From [Clostridium] symbiosum (GTDB lineage: Bacteria; Bacillota; Clostridia; Lachnospirales; Lachnospiraceae): a DNA stretch of 64,000 nucleotides. Location of the stretch: contig JAETSN010000015.1 of the NCBI GenBank assembly GCA_021769625.1, positions 1-64,000 on the forward strand, in the 5' to 3' direction. Below, in pieces: positions 48,025 to 56,659 of this stretch. Made by a program: the position numbers and the translations under genes. The first letter of the stretch is position 1; the number at the start of each line of letters is the position of its first letter. Under the pieces are notes generated by a model. It ran no database searches. It worked only from the letters and a program-made list of their open reading frames with translations, and had not been told where the DNA came from.

Positions 48025-48330
48025 ATGTACGCAATTATTGCAACAGGTGGAAAGCAGTACAAAGTTTCCGAAGGTGACGTTATCCGCGTGGAAAAGCTGA
48101 ACGCAGAAGAAGGAAGCTCTGTAACATTTGACCAGGTAGTGGCAGTAAGCGATAACGGACTGAAGGTCGGCGCGGATGTAGCGGGTGCAACAGTAACCGG
48201 CACTGTTGAAAAACAGGGCAGGGGCAAGAAGATCATCGTTTATAAGTATAAGAGAAAGTCCGGCTACCACAAGAAAAACGGTCACAGACAAGCATACACA
48301 CAGGTAAAGATTGATAAGATCAACGGTTAA
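48025..48330 (+). CDS. rplU: 50S ribosomal protein L21
   Basis: A 101-residue large-subunit protein. It starts [25 protein letters not shown] and ends with the conserved [35 protein letters not shown] follows ATAGGAGG. It is the first gene of the rplU-prp-rpmA-obgE cluster. Confidence 0.98.
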   Translation: MYAIIATGGKQYKVSEGDVIRVEKLNAEEGSSVTFDQVVAVSDNGLKVGADVAGATVTGTVEKQGRGKKIIVYKYKRKSGYHKKNGHRQAYTQVKIDKING

Positions 48331-48338
48331 TTTTATTT

Positions 48339-48668
48339 ATGACGAGAGTGATTTTTCGCAAAACCAGTCAGGGAGAGTACAGAGAGCTTCGATGCAGCGG
48401 ACATGCGGAATATGCAGATCCGGGAAAGGATATCGTCTGTGCGGCGGTATCTGTTCTGGTCATCAATACGCTGAATTCGCTCGAAGAGCTCTGCGGACTG
48501 CCGATCAAACAGGATTCGGATGAAGAGAGCGGGCTGATCGCCTGCAAGTTTCCGGAACATATGGATGAGAAGGCGGTTCTGTTGCTGGATTCCCTCGTAC
48601 TGGGCTGTGTGGCGATTCAAAAGCAGTACGGCAGGAAGTATTGTAAAGTAAAATTTGAGGAGGTGTAA
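48339..48668 (+). CDS. prp: Ribosomal-processing cysteine protease Prp
   Basis: A 109-residue YsxB-family protease. The catalytic His lies in [13 protein letters not shown] and the catalytic Cys in [23 protein letters not shown]. Prp removes the N-terminal extension of L27 in Firmicutes and fusobacteria. It sits between rplU and rpmA as usual, 8 bp after rplU. Its substrate site is visible in the next gene. Confidence 0.95.
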   Translation: MTRVIFRKTSQGEYRELRCSGHAEYADPGKDIVCAAVSVLVINTLNSLEELCGLPIKQDSDEESGLIACKFPEHMDEKAVLLLDSLVLGCVAIQKQYGRKYCKVKFEEV

Positions 48669-48672
48669 GGCC

Positions 48673-48966
48673 ATGATGAAAATGAACCTTCAGTTTTTTG
48701 CGCATAAGAAGGGTGTCGGCTCCACAAAGAACGGCAGAGATTCCGAATCCAAGAGACTTGGCGCAAAAAGAGCGGACGGACAGTTTGTAAAAGCGGGCAA
48801 TATTTTATACAGACAGCGCGGAACGAAGATTCACCCCGGCAACAACGTAGGGATCGGTGGTGATGATACATTATTTGCACTGGTAGACGGCGTTCTGAGA
48901 TTTGAGAGAAAAGGAAGAGACAAAAAGCAGGCTTCCGTCTATCCGGTTGAGAAAAACGAGGACTAA
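48673..48966 (+). CDS. rpmA: 50S ribosomal protein L27 with Prp-cleavable extension
   Basis: A 97-residue protein started at ATG 48673 behind GAGGAGGTG. The N-terminal extension [10 protein letters not shown] precedes [30 protein letters not shown] is the Prp cleavage motif, so the mature protein should begin with HKKG; its tail reaches the peptidyl-transferase centre. The rest ([38 protein letters not shown]) is canonical. Confidence 0.97.
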   Translation: MMKMNLQFFAHKKGVGSTKNGRDSESKRLGAKRADGQFVKAGNILYRQRGTKIHPGNNVGIGGDDTLFALVDGVLRFERKGRDKKQASVYPVEKNED

Positions 48967-49046
48967 GTTTCTTGTAATGCAGTAGCGGCTTAAATGGATA
49001 TGTGGGTGTACCCGCTTGAGTCCTTTGCAGGCAAATAAAATATCAG

Positions 49047-49078
49047 GGGCTTCAAACGGTTGTTTGGAGTCCTTTTTT
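49047..49078 (+). terminator. Rho-independent terminator between rpmA and obgE
   Basis: GGGCTTCAAAC and GTTTGGAGTCC arms around GGTT (G-T pairs allowed), followed by TTTTTT. It separates the ribosomal genes from obgE, probably with partial readthrough. Confidence 0.8.
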
Positions 49079-49107
49079 AATGGTTAATCAAAATAGAAGG
49101 AAAATAT

Positions 49108-50394
49108 ATGTTTGCAGACAGAGCAAAAATTTTTGTAAAAAGCGGTAAGGGGGGAGACGGCCATGTTTCCTTCCGGCGAGAGAAATATGTGCCGAACGGC
49201 GGTCCTGACGGAGGTGATGGCGGCGATGGCGGCAGCGTGATCTTTGTTGTGGACGAGGGATTGAATACGCTGACGGATTTTCGTCATATCCGGAAATATT
49301 GTGCTGAAAATGGAGAGGAAGGCGGCAAGAAAAACTGTCACGGCAAAAATGGAAAGGACATTATCATCAAAGTGCCTGCCGGTACCGTCATCAAAGAAGC
49401 GGAAAGCGGAAAGGTGATCACCGATATGTCAGGCGGGAATACACGCTTCACATTATTGACAGGCGGCAGAGGAGGCAACGGAAACCAGCATTATGCGACA
49501 TCCACGATGCAGGCGCCGAAGTATGCCCAGCCGGGACAGCCTTCCAGAGAACTGGAACTTCTGCTGGAACTGAAAGTGATCGCCGACGTAGGACTGGTGG
49601 GCTTTCCGAATGTTGGAAAATCTACGTTTTTGTCAAGGGTGACAAATGCGAAACCGAAGATCGCCAACTATCATTTTACCACCCTGAATCCCAACCTGGG
49701 CGTTGTGGATATGGATGGGGACGGGTTTGTGATCGCCGATATCCCGGGATTGATCGAGGGGGCATCGGAAGGAATCGGACTCGGATATGAGTTTTTGCGT
49801 CATATTGAGCGGACCAGAATGCTGATCCATATTGTGGATGCGGCATCCACGGAAGGCCGGGATCCGATAGAGGATATCTACGCCATCAATAAAGAACTGG
49901 AAAACTATCAGAAAGATATTGCTGAGCGTCCCCAGATCATTGCAGCCAATAAGATAGACTGTATTTTCGGGGAAGACGATCCGGTGGAAAAGATCAGGGC
50001 GGAATTTGAGCCAAAGGGGATTCCTGTCTATGCAATTTCCGCGGTGACCGGGGAGGGAGTAAAGGAACTTCTGTATGCTGTGAAAAACCGGTTATCCGAA
50101 ATCAGGGAAAAGCCGGTTGTCTTTGAGCAGGAGTATGATCCGGAGAAAGCGCTCTATCAGGAGGAAAGCCCCCATTCTGTCAGCTATGATGCGGAAAATG
50201 ACGAGTATGTGGTAGAAGGACCGAGGATCGAAAAGATGCTTGGCTATACTAATCTGGAATCGGAAAAAGGTTTTGCTTTCTTCCAGCGCTTCTTACGGGA
50301 AAACGGTATTCTGGAGGAACTGAAAGAACTGGGGATCAAGGAAGGGGATACAGTCAGGCTATACGGACTCTCCTTTGATTACTATGAAGAATAA
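49108..50394 (+). CDS. obgE: GTPase Obg
   Basis: A 428-residue GTPase for 50S subunit assembly and stress control. The N-terminal Obg fold (residues 1-157) is Gly-rich (PDGGDGGDGGSVIFVVDEGLNTLTDFRH). The G domain has G1 GFPNVGKSTF, G3 DIPGLIEGASEGIGLG and G4 NKID. The C-terminal OCT domain (residues about 345-428) contains YVVEGPRIEKMLGYTNLESEKGFAFFQRFL. This length and domain order are typical of Firmicutes. Confidence 0.98.
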   Translation: MFADRAKIFVKSGKGGDGHVSFRREKYVPNGGPDGGDGGDGGSVIFVVDEGLNTLTDFRHIRKYCAENGEEGGKKNCHGKNGKDIIIKVPAGTVIKEAESGKVITDMSGGNTRFTLLTGGRGGNGNQHYATSTMQAPKYAQPGQPSRELELLLELKVIADVGLVGFPNVGKSTFLSRVTNAKPKIANYHFTTLNPNLGVVDMDGDGFVIADIPGLIEGASEGIGLGYEFLRHIERTRMLIHIVDAASTEGRDPIEDIYAINKELENYQKDIAERPQIIAANKIDCIFGEDDPVEKIRAEFEPKGIPVYAISAVTGEGVKELLYAVKNRLSEIREKPVVFEQEYDPEKALYQEESPHSVSYDAENDEYVVEGPRIEKMLGYTNLESEKGFAFFQRFLRENGILEELKELGIKEGDTVRLYGLSFDYYEE

Positions 50395-50477
50395 CCGAGC
50401 CGGAGGCGAGGTTATTCGCTACTTCTCGATGAGCGGAGCGAATTGAGAAGGTACCATAAGTAGAGCCGGAGGCGAGG
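50389..50477 (+). repeat. Structured spacer with direct repeats between obgE and yhbY
   Basis: GAGCCGGAGGCGAGG occurs twice, at 50397-50411 and 50463-50477. GAATAACC/GGTTATTC (50389, 50410) and ATTCGCT/AGCGAAT form inverted repeats; the first includes the obgE stop codon. Confidence 0.6.
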
Positions 50478-50492
50478 AAGAGAGGATATATT

Positions 50493-50783
50493 ATGACAAG
50501 TAAACAGAGAGCTTATTTAAAAGGGCTTGCCATGACGCTGGAGCCGAGTTTTCAGCTTGGGAAGGCATCCCTGACACCGGAATATACGGAAGCAATCACC
50601 GAAGCGTTTAACAGGAAGGAACTGATCAAGATCAGCGTACTGAAAAACTGTATGGATGATCCGCGGGAAATTGCAGAGATCCTGGCGGAGCGTACGCATT
50701 CCCAGGTGGTGCAGGTCATCGGCAAAAAAATTGTTTTATATAAGGAAAATAAAGATCACAAAAAGATAGAACTGCCCGGGTAA
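50493..50783 (+). CDS. yhbY: YhbY family (CRM domain) RNA-binding protein
   Basis: A 96-residue single CRM-domain protein: TSKQRAYLKGLAMTLEPSFQLGKASLTPEYTEAITEAFNRKELIKISVLKNC, then THSQVVQVIGKKIVLYK. It is a ribosome-assembly factor that binds pre-50S particles. The usual GKGG loop reads LGKASL here. It lies between obgE and nadD as in many Clostridia and bacilli. Confidence 0.93.
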   Translation: MTSKQRAYLKGLAMTLEPSFQLGKASLTPEYTEAITEAFNRKELIKISVLKNCMDDPREIAEILAERTHSQVVQVIGKKIVLYKENKDHKKIELPG

Positions 50784-50814
50784 GGCGTATGTTTTCTGGT
50801 GATAGGAGGCTGTT

Positions 50815-51438
50815 ATGAAAAAAGTAGGTATTCTGGGAGGTACTTTTAACCCGATCCATATGGCACATCTGATCATTGCGGAGACCGCACGGGAAGAAGC
50901 GGGATTGGATGATATTTTATTTATTCCATCGGGGTGTTCTTATTTGAAGGATGTTTCGGATATCCTTCCGGCGAAGGACAGGGTTCATATGACCGGACTT
51001 GCGATCGAGGATAATTCCCATTTTGCACTTTCCACCATCGAAATTGACAGGGGGGGAAATTCCTATACCTGCGATACGCTGGTGGAGTTGAAAAATCGTT
51101 ATCCGGATCAGGAATACTATCTGATCCTGGGGGCGGATAATCTATTTACGATGGAACAGTGGAAAGATCCGGAGGTTATTTTTCAGAACGTAAAAATCCT
51201 GGCGGCGGTGCGCGGCAGTAAAAAGCGTGCCGATATGGAGGAAAAGATCGCGGAGTTAAAGGAAAAGTATGACGCTGACATCACGTTGCTGCATGTCAGA
51301 CATGTGGATATCTCCTCATCCATGATCAGGGAAAAGACAGCGCAGGGGCGTTCCATCCGCTATATGGTACCGGAGAAGGTGCGGGAATATATCATGAAAA
51401 ATCATTTCTATGAAAAAAAGGATATACAGGAGCAATAA
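50815..51438 (+). CDS. nadD: Nicotinate-nucleotide adenylyltransferase
   Basis: A 207-residue enzyme that makes deamido-NAD from nicotinate mononucleotide and ATP. The nucleotide-binding motif is GGTFNPIHMAHLIIAETA. The second signature is VDISSSMIREKTAQGRSIRYMVPEKVREYI, with the ISSSxxR ATP motif. ATG follows ATAGGAGGCTGTT. It is separated by 6 bp from yqeK. Confidence 0.96.
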   Translation: MKKVGILGGTFNPIHMAHLIIAETAREEAGLDDILFIPSGCSYLKDVSDILPAKDRVHMTGLAIEDNSHFALSTIEIDRGGNSYTCDTLVELKNRYPDQEYYLILGADNLFTMEQWKDPEVIFQNVKILAAVRGSKKRADMEEKIAELKEKYDADITLLHVRHVDISSSMIREKTAQGRSIRYMVPEKVREYIMKNHFYEKKDIQEQ

Positions 51439-51444
51439 GGCGGC

Positions 51445-52038
51445 ATGGAAAGGGTGGATATTGCAAGACTGCGGGCGCAGGTTAAAAAAACACAGGACAA
51501 AAAACGGTTTGAGCATACGCTGGGCGTTACCTATACTGCAGCGTGCCTCGCCATGTGTTATGATATAGATACGGAGAGGGCGGAGACGGCAGGACTTTTG
51601 CATGACTGTGCCAAATGCCTGAGCAATGATAAAAAGATCAGTCTCTGCAAAAAGCAGTCCATTGAGATCAATATGACGGAGGCGAAAAATCCGTTTCTGC
51701 TTCATGCGAAGGCTGGCGCTTATCTGGCGGAGCATAAATACGGCATCCGGGACGAGGATATTTTAAATGCGGTCCGTTATCATACCACCGGCAGGCCGGG
51801 GATGAGCATGCTGGAGAAGATCGTGTTTATCGCGGATTATATTGAGCCTGGGAGAAATCATTCGGCGAGGCTGCCGGAACTGAGAAGACTGGCTTTTCAG
51901 GATCTGGATAAAGCGCTGGTGGAAATTTTGAAGGATACGCTCCGCTATCTGAAGGGGACGAACAATGAGATAGATCCCATGACGCAGAAAACCTACGACC
52001 ATTATAAAAAGCTTCTGGAGAAACAGCAGGAAACGTGA
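51445..52038 (+). CDS. yqeK: YqeK family HD-domain phosphohydrolase (Ap4A hydrolase)
   Basis: A 197-residue HD-domain protein. The metal-binding residues are in KRFEHTLGVTYTAACLA (His), AGLLHDCAKCL (His-Asp), FLLHAKAGAYLAEHKYG and VRYHTTGRPGMSMLEKIVFIADYIEPGR. Homologues split diadenosine tetraphosphate symmetrically into two ADP and lower alarmone levels. It sits between nadD and rsfS as in most Firmicutes. Confidence 0.94.
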   Translation: MERVDIARLRAQVKKTQDKKRFEHTLGVTYTAACLAMCYDIDTERAETAGLLHDCAKCLSNDKKISLCKKQSIEINMTEAKNPFLLHAKAGAYLAEHKYGIRDEDILNAVRYHTTGRPGMSMLEKIVFIADYIEPGRNHSARLPELRRLAFQDLDKALVEILKDTLRYLKGTNNEIDPMTQKTYDHYKKLLEKQQET

Positions 52039-52103
52039 TACTATAAGTATAAGGTCAAGCGGCGGACGGCCTGCTGTTAAAACGGAAGAGAAGGGAGAAA
52101 CCT

Positions 52104-52451
52104 ATGGAAGCAAAGGAAATGGCAAAACTGGCAATTCAGGCGCTGGAGGACAAAAAAGCGGATGATATAAAAGTGATCGATATCAGTGACGTATCGACGA
52201 TCGCGGATTATTTTATCATCGCCAGCGGAAAAAACCGCAGTCAGATACAGGCTATGTGTGATAATGTGGATGAGACGCTCGGAAGAGCCGGCGTTTCAAT
52301 AAAACAGACGGAAGGATATAAAAATGCCAACTGGATCCTGATGGATTACGGTGATATCATCGTGCATATCTTTGATACGGAGAACAGACTGTTTTATGAT
52401 CTGGAGAGGATCTGGCGGGACGGTAAGGAGATGGATAGAAGCGAGCTGTAA
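52104..52451 (+). CDS. rsfS: Ribosome silencing factor
   Basis: A 115-residue protein (IQALEDKKADDIKVIDISDVSTIADYFIIASGKNRSQIQAMCDNV, EGYKNANWILMDYGDIIVHIF). RsfS binds L14 and blocks subunit joining during starvation. ATG follows GAAGGGAGAAACCT. A terminator overlaps its stop codon. Confidence 0.96.
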   Translation: MEAKEMAKLAIQALEDKKADDIKVIDISDVSTIADYFIIASGKNRSQIQAMCDNVDETLGRAGVSIKQTEGYKNANWILMDYGDIIVHIFDTENRLFYDLERIWRDGKEMDRSEL

Positions 52452-52469
52452 AAACAGCCCGCTTTTTTT
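52440..52469 (+). terminator. Rho-independent terminator after rsfS
   Basis: AGCGAGCTGT pairs with ACAGCCCGCT (9 of 10) around AAAA and is followed by TTTTTT. Confidence 0.8.
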
Positions 52470-52513
52470 CTGTGCGGGAGTCATCCGGCAAAACGGACTC
52501 TTTGTCCGATGTT

Positions 52514-53128
52514 TCAGAGAATCCTGAAAACACCGAACACTTTCCCGAGTATGGCGCATTCCGTTACGATAATGGGATCCATGGAATCATTTTCGGGCTG
52601 GAGGCGGATATGATCCTTTTCTTTATAAAAAGTCTTAACCGTGGCGGAGTCGTCTACCAGAGCCACGACGATGTCGCCGTTTGAGGCGGTATTGCAGCAC
52701 TTCACGAAAATCTGATCACCGTCGAAGATACCGGCATTTATCATGGAATCGCCCTTTACTTTTAAAACAAAGGATTCGCCTCCCGGTACAAATTCGGCGG
52801 GTATGGGGAAATAACTGTCAATATTCTGCTGCGCCAGGATCGGCTGGCCGGCGGCTACCGTACCTACGACAGGAAGGCTGACCATCTCTTTCCGTACCAT
52901 CTGGAAACTGTCGTCACAGATCTCGATAGCGCGGGGTTTGGTCGGATCACGTTCGATATAACCAAGTTTTTCCAAAGATTCCAGATGCGCGTGGACAGAA
53001 GAGGTGGACTTTAAATTTACCGCCTGGCAGATTTCACGCACGGTGGGCGGATAACCTTTCTTTAAGATCTCTTCTTTCATATATTCCAGAATTTCCTGTT
53101 GCTTCGCGGTGATCTTTCCTTTTGCCAT
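52514..53128 (-). CDS. lexA: LexA repressor
   Basis: A 204-residue SOS repressor started at the complement of ATG 53128, 7 nt after GGAGG; the ORF start at 53242 lies in the promoter. The winged HTH reads [56 protein letters not shown]. The cleavage site is VAAGQP. The catalytic Ser is in [14 protein letters not shown], and the Lys in [20 protein letters not shown]. Single-stranded DNA-bound RecA triggers self-cleavage. SOS boxes lie in the divergent promoter region. Confidence 0.98.
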   Translation of the reverse strand: MAKGKITAKQQEILEYMKEEILKKGYPPTVREICQAVNLKSTSSVHAHLESLEKLGYIERDPTKPRAIEICDDSFQMVRKEMVSLPVVGTVAAGQPILAQQNIDSYFPIPAEFVPGGESFVLKVKGDSMINAGIFDGDQIFVKCCNTASNGDIVVALVDDSATVKTFYKEKDHIRLQPENDSMDPIIVTECAILGKVFGVFRIL

Positions 53129-53174
53129 GTAAATACCTCCAAATCTGAATCGGCAGAACTGCCTGTTGTCATTT

Positions 53175-53264
53175 ACTATACCATACTTCATTAAAAAAAG
53201 CAAACATATATTCCGAACAAATGTTTGAAATCCTGTTGACAAACATTTGTTCGCATGATAGTAT
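53175..53264. promoter_or_regulatory. Divergent lexA/yneA promoters with two identical SOS boxes
   Basis: CGAACAAATGTTTG (53214-53227) and its exact reverse complement CAAACATTTGTTCG (53240-53253) both fit the Bacillus LexA box CGAACRNRYGTTYG. The lexA promoter (minus) is TTGCTT (53198-53203) with TATAGT (53175-53180), 17-bp spacing. The yneA-side promoter is TTGACA (53236-53241) with TAGTAT (53259-53264), 17-bp spacing; the second box overlaps it. Confidence 0.9.
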
Positions 53265-53381
53265 AAATCTATGAAAAGAACAGGTGTTCAGGTGAGCTGT
53301 ACGATTAAATGGACACTTTATATGATAGAATGGGCGTCAGCAAGTCAGCGGGAAAGATAAGTTTACTCATGGAGGTATGTT

Positions 53382-53795
53382 ATGAACAGTACAGCAGTCA
53401 GAAACAGGAACAGCACTTTGCCAGTCAGCAAATGGGATGCCAGGATCCGCAAAAATAAGAGAAGAAGAAATGCGGAGATCAGAAAACATATTTTTTTGTT
53501 ATTTTTTGCACTGGGTTTTGTCTGTGCAGTCATTCTGGGATTAAATAGAATGATAACCAAAGCCGGGGAGGCAAAAGAAGAGGAGCTCTATTTTAAATAT
53601 TATAAAAATATCCGTATCGAACAGGGAGAGACACTTACATCTGTCGCCCATACTTATGCAGATCAGGCACATTATGAGAATCATCAAAAATATATACAGG
53701 AAGTAGTATATATGAATCATCTGGAAGATGCGGATGATATCTGTGAAGGTACCTGCCTGATCATTCCTTACTATTCTAATGAACTGTTAAAATAA
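53382..53795 (+). CDS. yneA: YneA-like SOS-induced cell division inhibitor (LysM domain)
   Basis: A 137-residue protein with a basic cytoplasmic N-terminus, a membrane helix near 37-55 (HIFLLFFALGFVCAVILGL) and a degenerate LysM-like domain outside (IRIEQGETLTSVAHTYADQ, EVVYMNHLEDADDICEGTCLIIPYY). Position opposite lexA behind a LexA box, size and topology match B. subtilis YneA, which halts division during DNA damage. Sequence similarity is limited, so the assignment leans on context. ATG follows GGAGGTATGTT. Confidence 0.8.
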   Translation: MNSTAVRNRNSTLPVSKWDARIRKNKRRRNAEIRKHIFLLFFALGFVCAVILGLNRMITKAGEAKEEELYFKYYKNIRIEQGETLTSVAHTYADQAHYENHQKYIQEVVYMNHLEDADDICEGTCLIIPYYSNELLK

Positions 53796-53827
53796 TATAT
53801 TGAAACCGGATATCGGTATATTATCAA

Positions 53828-55228
53828 TTACGGCTGATCCGGATAAAGATCCTGATAGAGGGCATAGCCGTTGCGCCCGTTTTCTTTTACATAATACAAA
53901 GCTTTATCTGCCAGTTCATAAAGTCCTTCCGCAAAACCGTTTTCAGAAAAAGCGGCGCCTATGCTGAGGGTAACTTTGGGAAGTCCGTCATCTTCGTTTG
54001 AAAGAAATTCATTGATCAGAACTGCTTTCTGATCGAGAACCGCACGCTGGTCCAATGTAATCTGTGTCATAACGGCTGCAAACTCATCTCCGCCGATCCT
54101 CATGACGAAGTCCTGGGAGCGGAAGCTCTTCTGCAGCGCCCTTGCCACTTTGATCAGAACCTGGTCACCTACTTTATGTCCATAGTTATCATTGACTCCT
54201 TTAAAATAATCCACATCAATTAAGAATAAGGTCAGAGGAGTATCGCTTTTTAAGATCAGTTTAAGACCGTCAAAAGTGTTGCGGTTGGCAAGGCCGGTCA
54301 GAGGATCATGTTCAGCCTTTTTGCGAAGTACGGTCTCATTGACTTTGTTAAGGTTATAAATGTCGTTGTAAGTGAGCGCAAGGTATTTAAATTCATAAGA
54401 ACCAAGGATAGTGAGCATTTTTTCTTCCTTGATGCAGTTTACATATATTTTCAGCGGCTTTACGATCAGGATAATGATCATAATAAAGGTGGCGATATTG
54501 AGAAAGAACAGGATGCTGATGTAAATGCGCTGATGGAAAAGAGACTGCTCCATGGCCTCAATGCTGATATCCTGTGCATTCAGAGTGGCGGATATGATGG
54601 AATTTAAGCAGGAGGTGGTATCTTCTTTGATCAGCTTTTTCATATGCAGATATTCCGAATCAAATACCATCCTCTGTGCTTTCTGCAGCTTTGCATCGGC
54701 AGAAAGTGCTGCATCTTCTGCTGATAATACTGTATTTTTTATGACATCAGGAAGAGAGCCTGCGTCATAGCCGGTTGCCTCTTTGACTAAACGCATCGCA
54801 TACAATTCGGTTGAGGTAAGTTCGTTGGATTCGTCCAGAGCCTGCTGCAGGTAAGAGAGCGACTCTTCATTGATATCATGATCCTTTAAATCTTCCAGCG
54901 CATGTTCCCTGCGCATGTTCACAAAAAGTTCGTTGATATAGGCATCCATATATTCGGAATCTGTGGTTATCACATAAAGACGGACCTGTTCCGTAAGATA
55001 GTCGGAAGCCTTTTCCAGATCATTGGCATCCTGGCTGCAAATCCTGTAAGTATTGATATTTTCTGTCAGTGTATTGTAGCGAATGGATACCGTAATGGTA
55101 ATATACAGAATAAGGATATAAAGAATACACGATGCAAGTATCATAATGTAGTTTAGGGTCTGTATCCGGATGCCCCTGATATTTTTGGGCGGCTGTTCGT
55201 TTTTAGTTATATCATGATATGTATCCAT
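53828..55228 (-). CDS. Membrane-bound diguanylate cyclase (GGDEF)
   Basis: A 466-residue protein. Two membrane helices (about 26-48 and 240-262) bracket an extracytoplasmic, helical sensor region rich in EHALEDLKDHDINEESLSYLQQALDESNEL-type coiled coils. The C-terminal GGDEF domain has DPLTGLANRNTFD, LFLIDVDYFKGVNDNYGHKVGDQVL and the active-site motif GGDEF. RSQD stands five residues before it, matching the RxxD inhibitory site. It should make cyclic di-GMP from two GTP, with product inhibition. It is convergent with the yneA-like gene; the sensed signal is unknown. Confidence 0.93.
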   Translation of the reverse strand: MDTYHDITKNEQPPKNIRGIRIQTLNYIMILASCILYILILYITITVSIRYNTLTENINTYRICSQDANDLEKASDYLTEQVRLYVITTDSEYMDAYINELFVNMRREHALEDLKDHDINEESLSYLQQALDESNELTSTELYAMRLVKEATGYDAGSLPDVIKNTVLSAEDAALSADAKLQKAQRMVFDSEYLHMKKLIKEDTTSCLNSIISATLNAQDISIEAMEQSLFHQRIYISILFFLNIATFIMIIILIVKPLKIYVNCIKEEKMLTILGSYEFKYLALTYNDIYNLNKVNETVLRKKAEHDPLTGLANRNTFDGLKLILKSDTPLTLFLIDVDYFKGVNDNYGHKVGDQVLIKVARALQKSFRSQDFVMRIGGDEFAAVMTQITLDQRAVLDQKAVLINEFLSNEDDGLPKVTLSIGAAFSENGFAEGLYELADKALYYVKENGRNGYALYQDLYPDQP

Positions 55229-55495
55229 AAAAACCTCGTTTATATTTTGTTATAGTATGGTTTTCCATATAAAAATGGAAGGAATCTCTGATGGCCATAA
55301 GTGTTATGTATCCATGCACAATTATAAAATATAGTGGAAAAATATGCAAGAAAAATACGGCTGAAATGTTTTTCTTTGCAGCAGCCCGGCTTTTCTCTGG
55401 ACTATTATTTCTCTTTACAAATGTCGATGAAAAGTTAAAATGTATATAGAGAGAAAATAAGGGCAGTTCACAGGCCGGAGTGGAGGAGGAGACGA

Positions 55496-56533
55496 ATGAT
55501 TTCATTTGAGAGCGATTATATTGCCGGGGCGCATCCGCAGATACTGCAGCGCCTTATGGAAACTAACATGGAAAGCCTTTCGGGATATGGCACCGACCCG
55601 TTTTGTGAGAGGGCAAAGGAAAAAATAAGGGCGGCGTGCGGATGGCCTGATGCGGAGGTGGAATTTCTTGTCGGAGGCACGCAGGCAAATGCGGTCGTCA
55701 TCTCAACCATGCTGCGCGACTATGAGGGTGTTATTGCGGCAAAGACGGGACATGTCAGCACTCATGAGGCAGGTGCGATAGAGTATACAGGCCATGAGGT
55801 TCTTGAGGTGGCGCAGTCAGACGGAAAGATGGATGCTGCGGTATTAAAAAAATATATAGAGGACTTTTATGGGGATGCCAACCATGAACATATGGTATTT
55901 CCAGGTATGGTCTATCTTTCTTATCCCACCGAATACGGAACGTTATATACGAAAAAGGAGCTGACCGAGATAGCTGGGATTTGCAATAGCTACAGGATTC
56001 CGCTCTTTTTGGACGGTGCGCGTCTGGGATATGGTCTGATGAGCAGGGACTGTGATCTTACTTTAGCGGAGATTGCGGAACTGACGGACGTTTTTTATAT
56101 CGGCGGAACGAAAGTCGGCGCATTGTGCGGAGAGGCGGTCGTGTTCACAAAGAAAAACAGGCCCTGCCATTTTATGAATTCCGTGAAGAAGAGGGGCGCG
56201 CTGCTGGCGAAAGGGAGGCTTTTGGGCATACAGTTTGATACGCTTTTTACGGACGGCCTTTATTTTGAGATTTCCAGGCATGCCATCGGGATGGCGGAGG
56301 AATTAAAGAATATTTTCAGAGAAGCGGGGCTTCCGTTTTACCTTGAATCACCGACAAACCAGCAGTTTATCATTTTGGAAGACAAATTTTTGGAAAAACT
56401 GAAAGAAGATGTAACATTCAGTTTTTGGGAGAAGTATGATAAAGATCATACCGTAGTCCGCTTTGCCACAAGCTGGTCGACGACGAAAGAGGACCTGGAT
56501 GGATTGAGACAGGCTTTGCGGAATATTTGCTGA
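55496..56533 (+). CDS. Low-specificity L-threonine aldolase family protein
   Basis: A 345-residue PLP enzyme of fold type I. It shows SFESDYIAGAHPQILQRLMETNMESLSGYGTDPFCERAKEKI at the N-terminus, FLVGGTQANAVV (PLP phosphate binding), PLFLDGARLGYGL (Asp contacting the ring nitrogen) and YIGGTKVGALCGEAVVF with the Schiff-base Lys. It splits threonine or allo-threonine into glycine and acetaldehyde, or acts on related beta-hydroxy amino acids. ATG follows GAGGAGGAGACGA. A MalY-type PLP enzyme follows 126 bp downstream. Confidence 0.92.
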   Translation: MISFESDYIAGAHPQILQRLMETNMESLSGYGTDPFCERAKEKIRAACGWPDAEVEFLVGGTQANAVVISTMLRDYEGVIAAKTGHVSTHEAGAIEYTGHEVLEVAQSDGKMDAAVLKKYIEDFYGDANHEHMVFPGMVYLSYPTEYGTLYTKKELTEIAGICNSYRIPLFLDGARLGYGLMSRDCDLTLAEIAELTDVFYIGGTKVGALCGEAVVFTKKNRPCHFMNSVKKRGALLAKGRLLGIQFDTLFTDGLYFEISRHAIGMAEELKNIFREAGLPFYLESPTNQQFIILEDKFLEKLKEDVTFSFWEKYDKDHTVVRFATSWSTTKEDLDGLRQALRNIC

Positions 56534-56659
56534 CAGGGATATCGAGGGAAGAGTTGTTTGACGCCTGCAAAATTGCGGAGAGAAAGCCATGTCTTTATCT
56601 GTCGCAATTTCATATTCGCAGCAGGCGATTCGCATCAGAATATTAGGAGGATAAAACGA

